This document shows, piece by piece, positions 55,701-64,000 of a stretch of 64,000 bases of DNA. This DNA comes from Antedon mediterranea (taxonomy: Eukaryota; Echinodermata; Crinoidea; Comatulida; Antedonidae): assembly GCF_964355755.1 (NCBI RefSeq), contig NC_092670.1:10663201-10727200 (forward strand), given 5' to 3'. Position 1 is the stretch's first letter, and each line of letters starts with the position of its first letter. Position numbers and translations under genes: made by a program. The notes below the pieces were generated by a model. The model made no database searches, was not told the DNA's origin, and worked only from the letters and a program-made list of their open reading frames with translations.

Positions 55701-58700
55701 CAGTGTATTAGAAATCGCCAAGTTTCTAGCCATAGGCAAGTTACTATCACATGTCTAATAGAGTCACTTGCTAATGAAGTTACTTGTCTATAGAGTGGCT
55801 GGCCAAGGAGTCGCCAACCTAGCCTACGGAGTGACTAGCCTATACAGCCACTAGCCTGGAGTCACTGGTATAATAATAGATACCTACACTCATATTGTGT
55901 AAATAATTGATTGATTGAAAGCACAAGCTTAGAGAAATTGTGAAATTTTAGGGGCTCTTCAATCTCAAACATAAACTGTAAAATTAATTAAAATTTGAAG
56001 ACATCATCAACTTCCCTATCAATTTAAATTGAAAGAATGTAATTCTTACAACTATAATTCAATGTCTTTTACACCTCAACTGAATGATGAAGCGATTGTC
56101 TCAGATCTCACAGTGCAATATTGGAACACCTCTCTTATTTAGAGATTGATTGGAGAACAACCCACATGTTTTCAAACCACACCCTTTCAACTAAAAGGTT
56201 TATAATAGGATTTCTCATGTAATCTCAATGTTACAAATTACATTATACTGAACAATATTTGAATATTGTATATATTTGGATATTTGTTGATAATTTTTTC
56301 AGCTAATTGATTCGTGAATGATCTGAAAAACTTTGTAATTTGCTATTTGTAAACACTCAAGATAGAATTTGCTTTGTTGGGTCTTTTTAATTTGTTTAGC
56401 TAATTTGTTCGTGAATGAGATTTAAAAACACTTTTGCTTTGTCAAGCTTCATTTTAATTAATGTGAATGAATTCCTAGTTATCTATCTCTTTCTCCTAGT
56501 GTCTCTGTTCCTATTTGTCCATATGGCCCAGTGTTATGAATATCAACATTAATTAACACAGAAACACTCTCATGCATTTACTTCGTTATATTTATTAGCT
56601 TATGTACAAAATGTTTTGTGTAGCTTTGTACGCCAGTCTGTGTTTCTGATCACATAGTAGCCTACATTTGTAATTAAGTGAGAGAAGATGTGCCTAACTC
56701 TTGTATTTATTTATTTTTACTTTAGTTATGCTGTTAAGTGTTGTTTTGTCTCATATTTGATCAATTGATAATTTTCAAAATAAAATCCATTTTACATACT
56801 TGTTTATTTGCCATAATAAATACTATTTTTAAAGTTCATTAATTTTTACAATTATGAAAGTATTAACATTTCAATTGATACTTTGGAAAAAAAAGTGACC
56901 AATAAAGAAATTAAATCTAATAATAGCAATAGCATATTTCTAGGTAACTTTGATTGTTATATTCTATAGGCATTCTCACCTTTAAATGGCTGACCAGTAA
57001 AAATATTAAAAATAGAAGTTTAATTTTATATTGTTCTTTGTTGTTGTTCTTTTAGGCTTGAAGCTTCTTGGATAAGGACTATAAACCATAGGTCCAGTGT
57101 ACACAACTTGCTCGTGTGCACTTTAAAGAACCTAGTACATCTTTCGAGACGAGTAGGGGGTTACCCCGGTGTATTAGTACATCACAGCCACTGATTACCA
57201 ACTGGGCCCTCTGGGAGACCAGTCTTTGACTGAAGAGGTTAGCCAGTATAAATATATATTTCAATCAAGCCTACATATCACATGTTAAATGTTTAAAAAA
57301 TAAGCATTATTATACTGTAATTGTGGGTGTCTTCCATTGTGTCCTAACCAGCTGGTTTATACTGAGATATTTCAAAGTAAGTTATAATAAGTTCTAAACT
57401 TACTTATATAATAATTTTAGTAGTATTTTTTTTTTTTCAAAAGTCAATTTGTGCTGTATTTTGACAATTGTACGGCCATGGAAAACCCTTTTTGTGAAGT
57501 AACTTATGTCATTTGAAGTGTACAGAGGTCATAATTGATTTGTCTCTAGTTTTTTTCCAAGCATAGTTTATTCCATTTCCTTGTGACAATGTGGCAGCAC
57601 TAAAAAAATAATTCAATATTCCAATATTCTCTTTTATTATATTATATGGTGATGATATTGTTCAACAAAGTGCTTATTTTGTATCCCATTCCATTCCATC
57701 ATTGTATTGTATTTGTATATGTTTTGTTTTATTTTGGAATAAAAATGTTTATGATTGATTGATTGAAAATAAATGATTATTGTCCCATACCGAATTACCT
57801 CTTTCAATCTCTTTTAGAAGACTGTTTATACAATACAGAACAACAGTTATTTAAACAGCTACAACGATTCTGCAGAACACCAAATATTGTACGTAACTAT
57901 GACAGAAGTACACTGAATGAAATCACTGCAAAATGTAGCTGAACATCTCTCAAGCAACAATATCTATCAGTGCTTTCAAGTCAAGAATCATAATGGTGTA
58001 TCACAATTTTCAAGATACGTAATTGGCTTGAATGGTAAATGAACTTATAATATTTATAATAAGAATTTAGTTGAAATGCGCTGATACTGCGATATGAATG
58101 TTTATATTAACATTTTGATTACTTGAATACTGCCATATAGCCAATGACTGCTCTACTAGGCAAAAAAACATGTTAAATGGCTTTAAAATAGCTCGCATTT
58201 TAATTTCTAAATGCTCCAGCATGTCAGTTGTGAAAAAAATATCCAGTCATCAAAGTGTTGGTAAATGGCTCTTTGGAGAAATTAACAATAAACAAAATGA
58301 TCGGTCCGTTTGGCGAAAGATCCAACTTCAAGAATAGATCTCTGAAAGGTCATATATTTCATTGGGATCATCCATAATCAAATGAGGATTACTATCAAGT
58401 ATAGATAGAAGGCAATGTTGTTGTATCAATGCCAATCTTTTTTTATTTATTTTACAGTGTGTTGTAATGTGTTTTGAATAGTTTGATTATTTCATTAGGT
58501 TTTTGAATCCTTAATTGAGAAAATATGGGTCGCGATTTATTATCAATTATACACTGATCTAAGATGTGAATGTTCTCAGTTTTGTAGAATCTACAAAACT
58601 GATACTTTAAATCTACAGATTTTCTCTGTGTTGAAGCGAGTAGCGCACCGACACAATTGGGAATCAACGACGGGGCAATGGCCGCTTTTGACACATCGTT

Positions 58701-61192
58701 AATATACAAGTGAGGAATCCTATGACATGGATTTACCTACCAACTGGTTCTACGGATTCTGTAGTTTGCAAAAGAGTATGTAACTTAACTGAAAAACAGT
58801 GAACTTTGATGTACCGGCAGTGGGAACTTTACAATGAACATTGAGTAGAAGAAAGTCCAGCCCAAATGATGTTATACTCATAGTATTATTCAGGTCCTAG
58901 CCAGGGGAAAATTTATGGTTCGGGAGAACCCCTTGACGTTAGCATTGAACGCAATTTAAGCTATCCTTAGTCGCTTGTGTTTACCTGTGAAAAAAGTATG
59001 CTACAATCAAAATGTTATTTGCAAGTGTGCTATTATTATCATTTTCGGCCAACTAGTGGTGCCATTTATCATGATTTTACGTGCAAGATTACCATTTCCG
59101 GTCATCTAGGATTGTCATTTAACAAAATTCGCTTTGCTACAGGCCCCACTACATGAAAAATGAAAGTTTTTCTTAAATTTACTTTCACCTTGACCTTGAA
59201 AAATACATCAACATTCATCTTGTGTTGCTTATGTCAGTAATTTCTTTGATCAAAATCAATATATTAAGATATATAATATGTAGCCCTACATTCATTGTAA
59301 GTTTTTATTTCATTTTTAATCATTTCAAAACAAGATTCAACACATCATTTAACAACTGCAGTGAATATATATTATTTAAAATACTCCTAAAATTTGATTA
59401 AACTACTAATTATCATTAATGAAAATATAAGAAATACTGATTTATGATTAGATATCAATTTGATTTTATTGATAATTAAAAGCAATGAATAATAGTAATG
59501 TTATTTTTGAATAAATTGAAATAATAATAAAATTGATAATTTTATAAAATAAATTTAAACAAATCACATTTTTGGAAATATTATTTGACTATTAATTTTA
59601 TAACATTTTGAATAAATAACTAGCTTTTATTATAATAAATTAATAATTTAATGATAAAGCAAAATGATATTTAAAAGAAACAAAGAGGAATCTTTGTTAT
59701 TCCTATTACTATTATTATTCATAAGTCAAATTATTCAATAATTACAGATTCTAATTTCTTTTATGCTGCTCTCTTAACTATCATAACTGTTGTTTTATTT
59801 TTAATATTTTGATAGCAAGTCCGGCCTAGGCAGGCAGGAATTCAACGTGAATATGGAACCAATAGATAGATAGAAAGTTTCAATTTTTTCTCAAGTTCTT
59901 GAGTGCAGATCAATTGTCAAAAAAAAAGTGAAAATTATTATGTGCAAAAGGAAATGTCTCTAAAAAAATGTTCAGCTCTAATAAGCAAATAAGTTTAGCG
60001 GTAGGATTGCAACAATTAGGCCTATTCACAGAGTGAAGCATTACATTTGTTGATACAAGCAATTTCCTAGGCAGAATTAATAGCAACAAAATATACCCAT
60101 CAATGATGATGTGAATATCCATATAAAAAATACTGTTTTTATTTAATAAAGGAGTTTGCAAAGTTGTATACTTACGCTTTTTGACCAGGACCTAAAGGAA
60201 AATGAAATAAAGTATAGTAGTAGTTCAACATTTATTTATTTCTATCAATGGTACAATGATAAGAAATCATATAAAAACATTGTAATATTAAACAATAGGC
60301 CTACAACAATATCATATCTTGCAAGAAGAAATTACTTGAAGGAAATGTAATGAAATTGTTAGCCCCATCAGTTTGAAGTCACGCCCACTATGTAGTTGCA
60401 TATCAACGCAAGATTAGACGTAATTATGGTCCTTGTATGTAAAAATGTAAAACTTTTACCAATACATTATTCATTTTATTGCCAATATATTCAGTTTTTC
60501 TGTGATTCTTAATACATTATTTTTATTTACTAAATTATTTACTAAATAAAGTTAGCTGTTTCAGGTCAATCTATAAACATAAAACACGCTATCAATTTAA
60601 TGTATTGAACCCGAGATAAAATAACAAGCTGAACAAACAATTCTGAAAATTTGTAAACTTTAAACTCAATTTTATAATTACATTAGATAGCACAATCAAA
60701 CTAAATCGTACCAATTAGTCAATTAAAAAAAATTGGATCTAAATTTGACTGGTAACAGATTTACAAACTTTTGAAGGCCTAATAGAAACACCTGTACATG
60801 CATCTATTGAACTAATTTTTGTTTTTGTTGAAACATATTAAAACACATTAAAGTTGTTCATTTCATGAGTACTCAATTAATCAGTTGATGCTCAGAACAT
60901 CACTCACCTGATTAATGTGATTCAAATGAGACGCTTGAATGTTGTTGTTTTCAACTGATGTTTCTTCCAGTATTTTTTTACTGATTTGACAAACACGATA
61001 TTTCTGGTTATAGTTGACCGACAAGCAATATAATTTCTCGGAACATTCCAGCAAACAATTTACACGGCTTATATTCTTCAACTCGTAACTCCAACCATCA
61101 AGAGCCTGGCCTCGTATAACTGTATAAAATGAATTGGTCGAAAGAACACTGACGACAAAGGGCAGAAGAAAGACAATCAAAATAGTATGCAT
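46458..61192 (-). CDS. PAN-fibrinogen-domain lectin gene C (intact)
   Basis: Exons: 61,192-60,908, 60,191-60,176, 54,040-53,904, 53,562-53,301 and 46,708-46,458. The phases match and no stop interrupts the 316 codons. Product: secreted protein, signal peptide about residues 1-18, PAN/apple module to about 95, then a FReD from CGDI to the end. FReDs with PAN or other N-terminal modules are typically secreted recognition lectins. Specific ligand and expression are unknown. The 5.9-kb second intron (with the 948-bp MITE) and the 6.6-kb fourth intron (with LINE remnants) mirror gene A. It is the only copy of the three without a disabling change in the predicted exons. Confidence 0.8.
47382..48138. 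repeat. Repeat block with 3-unit 50-bp array (copy 2, left)
   Basis: Duplicate of 5,839-6,595, with the array at 47,400-47,549. One unit reads 'catagatgcc' instead of 'cataaattcc'. Confidence 0.8.
48155..49068 (+). pseudogene. Broken reverse transcriptase relic (copy 2)
   Basis: Duplicate of 6,612-7,525 with the same frameshifts. One 1-bp rearrangement near 48,150 (tttttaaaaatt for ttttaaaaaatt) leaves a longer open start here (48,075-48,362). Confidence 0.75.
49113..49496 (+). pseudogene. LINE ORF1-like fragment (copy 2)
   Basis: Duplicate of 7,570-7,953, same protein. Confidence 0.6.
49697..51588 (+). pseudogene. LINE reverse transcriptase with long ORF (copy 2)
   Basis: Duplicate of 8,154-10,047. 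The ORF at 49,697-51,235 differs at four bases by my reading, three of them changing residues (V to I, Y to C, Y to D). The same in-frame loss of about 15 residues before RQQVRYKS is present, so the defect predates the duplication. The poly-A tail is one base shorter. Confidence 0.8.
51604..52742. repeat. Repeat block with about ten 50-bp units (copy 2, right)
   Basis: Duplicate of 10,062-11,200 with the array at 51,622-52,115. Unit number and the 46-bp unit are the same, so the array has not changed since duplication. Confidence 0.8.
52972..53232. repeat. Dispersed repeat, copy 2
   Basis: Duplicate of 11,430-11,690. Confidence 0.6.
53301..53562 (-). CDS. Gene C exon 4: central fibrinogen domain, open
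   Basis: Same as gene A exon 4 except that the codon at 53,314-53,316 is TAC (Tyr in ISGYTGTAG) instead of TAA. Donor and acceptor are intact. Confidence 0.9.
53904..54040 (-). CDS. Gene C exon 3: start of fibrinogen domain
   Basis: Identical in protein to gene A exon 3 (CGDILQ..., VYCDM...GGWT). Splice sites are conserved. Confidence 0.9.
54625..55572. mobile_element. 948-bp MITE-type element, copy 2, with TA flanks
   Basis: Duplicate of 13,083-14,030. Here both flanks are TA (54,623-54,624 and 55,573-55,574). The nested palindrome is at 55,304-55,459. Confidence 0.8.
55763..56737. other. 975-bp segment present only in copy 2
   Basis: Compared with copy 1 (junction at 14,222) this segment is extra, with GT shared at both ends. 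Its first 105 bp contain degenerate short units around 'gagtcact', 'gagtggctggcc', 'gagtgactagcc', and the sequence left of it in both copies has related units ('gccaagtttctagcc'). A deletion in copy 1 between short repeats is thus as likely as an insertion here. A TTGATTGATTGA run lies at about 55,908-55,919. There is no gene. Confidence 0.75.
57069..57274 (+). mobile_element. SINE-like repeat (copy 2) splitting exon-like module 1
   Basis: Duplicate of 14,552-14,757. The split module is at 57,056-57,376 and module 2 at 57,817-57,945. Confidence 0.5.
58452..58709 (-). other. Conserved 85-codon open frame, copy 2
   Basis: Duplicate of 15,934-16,191 with the same protein. Function unknown. Confidence 0.3.
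59180..59795 (-). pseudogene. Relic of a lectin gene 3' end in gene C intron 2
   Basis: Duplicate of 16,661-17,277: a VMIVKRAA tail plus 3' flank. Confidence 0.6.
60176..60191 (-). CDS. Gene C exon 2: predicted 16-nt microexon
   Basis: Identical to 17,658-17,673, with the same acceptor and donor. Confidence 0.5.
60908..61192 (-). CDS. Gene C exon 1: signal peptide and PAN/apple domain
   Basis: Same protein as gene A exon 1. Start ATG at 61,192, donor gtgagt after AATCAG. Confidence 0.9.
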
Positions 61193-61643
61193 TGCGACGT
61201 TTTAGAAATGTGTTTCTGTACAGTTTTGGTGTCAATGAATTTCTTAGTTTATACTAATATGAACTGTTCCATCATCCAACCACTTCAATAGACAACTCAG
61301 TGCACCAATCAAAACGGTGATAGTAATATATGATTTACATAATAATGTATGAACAAAAATTAAGAATATAGAAGATACATTCATTGCATTTTTAAAAATA
61401 AATTTGGTGATATTGAGCTTCATGTGTCTAGGTAGGCTTCAACTTCATCGTTATGAGTTCTCACAATCATCATGTAGATTATTATGGAAATAATTCAGCA
61501 ACAATGTCGTGTGAATGAAATATTGTCCCTATAGTGAAATATACTTAATACATTCATTCATTTTAAAGTACTGTATATGCATTTAATTTACCATTTAATG
61601 TGTACCTCTGTTGTAATAAAATCACAGCCATGCTTTAAAGCTA

Positions 61644-61873
61644 ACATAATTAAAACAATAATGAAAATATTAACAATCATATATCAACAAAACGATTTTT
61701 ACAGAATGATCCACAAAGATATTCGGGAGTTATCCATGTTGAACACCCTTTAATGACCTAATATATGTACGTTATCCATTACATTTGTTGTCGTTCTCCA
61801 GCTCTGTAATTTTGATTCCAATATTTACAGTTACATTTTCTATGGTTACATCGTTATTGTACAAATCTAATTA
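61644..61873 (+). repeat. Single hybrid R1/R2 repeat in copy 2
   Basis: It has the 'tatatgtacg' marker of R1 but is followed by 'attttcaaagaaaa', as R2 is. This is the expected product of recombination between R1 and R2, with loss of the segment between them. Confidence 0.8.
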
Positions 61874-63440
61874 ATTTTCAAAGAAAAGTAAAGAATTTAT
61901 CATGTCATGTATAATAATAATAATAATCAACCACCTTCTGAAAATGATTAATACGGCGCTTTATTAAAAGTGTTCATTGTATCATTAACTCATAAGATTA
62001 TTGTTGAATATGTATTATAGTTATGTATTCTGAGATCGTACAAGGTCGCAAAATATAATACTGTATTTGGGTGTATTATGCTGTGAAAAGTACTGCAATT
62101 GTGTAATTCTAATCAAAATTAGTTTAATTATTGAAAACATACCTTTTGCATAGAATAATAGCATTTGTAAATTTAGTGTCTTTGAGAAATTAAATTGGAT
62201 GGTGTTGCAATAATTCATTTTTCATAATTATGTTGTTTGCATACATCTTTAAAACACACTTTTTAAATTAAATACTATAGATATTACTATTTTTTATATA
62301 TATTTAACTGCAAAGTAAATAATACAAATTCATGTTTGGAGACCAAAAAGAAGTTCTAACCATGAAAAGTATAAAGTGTTTGCGATAATTTGTAGAAAGT
62401 TTCGAAATAACCCATAAAAAATCACCCAGCACTTAGTACAGTAGGTAATTCAGATCTTTCTTTCTTCTGTTCGATTTTACTGCATGCAATTTCATTGACG
62501 GATTTGAGGATTAATAAATGGGGAAGGTGTGCTTAAAAATTGTGAACTTAATGGATTAACTTAATAATAGTATACTTTTCCATTGTAGTTTCCCAAATTT
62601 AGAAGGGGTTTAGACGGGTGAGGAACAATTTAAAAAATAAGAAAATGTCAGTTTAATCTGGACGAATGCAATATTTGGTGGTGGGAAGTGCAAACGAGTC
62701 TCCACAACATCAGGCACACTTGTTGGAGCTGAGGTATGAAAATTGTGAAAATATAAACCTGGAATTGCTCCCTATAAACGTATGGATACTATACAAATTG
62801 CAGAAAACAATTCAAACCGCGCAGTTTACTTCAGCTGGTTGCGTTTCTGTTCCTTTTAAAATAAAAAACTGATGGTCTATCGAAAATCTTGTACATCTTT
62901 GTACACACTGCGCAAGATCCTTCAGCAACATAAAGGGATTGCTTCTGAATGTTCGACTGACACACACACACAGATACCCACCAGGCTAGTCTTCATCAGA
63001 CACGGTGGATAGCAAAAGAAGAACGTATTCCAAATCGTGCATAATAGCATACAGTATTTTGATCCGATGATGTGCTTTCAGTTTTAAATAAAGTATTGAT
63101 AATTATGTGTTATTCTGTGAGGAATACATAGAAGTATGATTTCAGGGCTAGATCATGTGGTTGGATAAAATATGATAATTATGGCTGGGCATACAGTAGG
63201 TTATTACGTATAGGGGCCGTGTTGGAAAGGGTTTTAGCAGGCAACTGTACTGTATAAAGGTGTAATGTAATATTTTCTATTGACATGGTTGACCGTTCCT
63301 CTAGGCAACCAAGAATTCAGGTTAAGAGAGTTGAATTATCTAATAAATAGTTAAACTTTTGTGATAAATTTGTATTTGGGCATTTTGTTTCTGTTACACA
63401 TATTTGTTTATTATGTACATTTAACCAGATATTATTTGAG
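61874..63440. other. Right part of duplication copy 2, non-coding
   Basis: Partner of 22,323-23,900. Divergence rises after about 62,390. No gene is supported. Confidence 0.5.
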
Positions 63441-63449
63441 CTTAAAATA

Positions 63450-64000
63450 TCAATCACTAAATGTAACAAATTCTGTAACAACTAACCTAATTTAACCACT
63501 AACGTAACAACAGTTTAACCACTAACTTAACAAAATGTAACCACTAATGTAACAAGAGTAGAACATTTTGAGATATGTTTGGACTTAAATATTCTATATT
63601 TTTTTGCGGAAAATTTTTTGTAAGTTGGAAATCTTAGACACTTTTGTTCCAAGTTCAATCCTTTGTGTTTTTTACAAACCTACGTTTAAATTTGTGCAAA
63701 TGCATCTCTTTACTTACTCATTCTCCACCTTTCGTAAAGCGACCGACTTTCAAAAACAGCCATCTCGTAAGTGACCACCTCCCTAAAACGACCATAAATC
63801 GTAAGCGACCACCCTCATTAGCGACCACCTCTCTTAAGGGACCGCTTCTCATAATCAAACAACTCCTAACGACCACCTCTCGTAAGTGACCACCTCTCTT
63901 AAACGACCATAATCTCTCTTAAGGGACCACTTGTTGACATAATTTACCGCCTCTTATAATCGACCACCTCTAGTAAGTGACCAGTTCCTCTTGTAGAGGA
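63450..64000. repeat. Left arm of the foldback repeat, cut by the window end
   Basis: AACCACTAACGTAACA-type units (63,460-63,560) precede 'aagttggaaatct' and then at least a dozen GACCACCTCTCGTAAGTGA-type units from 63,720 to the end. It pairs with 23,930-24,245. No FReD exon is present before the window ends. Confidence 0.75.

Larger units (their letters stand above)
45161..63790. repeat. Segmental duplication, copy 2
   Basis: Direct partner of 3,735 to about 23,800. Relative to copy 1 it gains 116 bp beside the terminal exon and 975 bp at 55,763-56,737, and lacks 2,968 bp at the R1/R2 repeats. It carries the intact lectin gene C. Confidence 0.95.

Noticed and set aside
63644-63889. 81-codon plus-strand frame
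   Set aside because: It is a translation of the GACCACC repeat arm of the foldback, with no protein features.

Overview
This is eukaryotic genomic DNA. It is AT-rich and intron-bearing, with LINE, SINE and MITE remnants throughout. The GGCCTA-rich background, the LINE tails and the gene families suggest a marine invertebrate deuterostome, most likely an echinoderm; that assignment is inference. There is no bacterial gene organisation, no rRNA, no CRISPR and no convincing functional tRNA gene.

The only host genes I can build with matching splice sites and reading phase are three minus-strand copies of a secreted fibrinogen-related lectin: signal peptide, PAN/apple domain, then a fibrinogen C-terminal domain (FReD). 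Copy A spans 18,674 to 4,916, copy B 32,492 to 25,627 and copy C 61,192 to 46,458. A and C have five exons (285, 16, 137, 262 and 251 nt; 316 codons plus stop), including a 16-nt microexon. C is open throughout. A carries a TAA in exon 4, and B has a 5-bp insertion that shifts the frame in its PAN exon.

A and C lie in two direct copies of a segment of about 18 to 20 kb (3,735 to about 23,800, and 45,161 to about 63,790). Most of the paired sequence is nearly identical: I count 4 differences in a 1,539-nt LINE reading frame. The terminal exon, which encodes the calcium- and ligand-binding end of the FReD, differs at about 24 of 251 positions, almost all amino-acid changing. Some of the C-specific bases resemble copy B. 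Partial terminal exons lie beside or between the genes (4,800-4,910; 16,660-17,277; 24,260-24,426; 46,220-46,450). Together these suggest localised diversification of a lectin binding site by conversion or selection. Allelic haplotypes assembled in tandem are the main alternative.

Layout: 1-3,735 holds a truncated LINE and exon-like modules of unknown family. 3,735-23,800 is duplication copy 1. 23,900-24,950 is a foldback repeat with a FReD exon piece at its centre. 25,000-35,050 is gene B, with a long minisatellite in its first intron and a 2.3-kb inverted-repeat element upstream. 35,600-41,470 holds two LINEs in opposite orientation, one interrupted by three younger insertions. 41,470-45,160 holds MITE-type repeats. 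45,161-64,000 is duplication copy 2.
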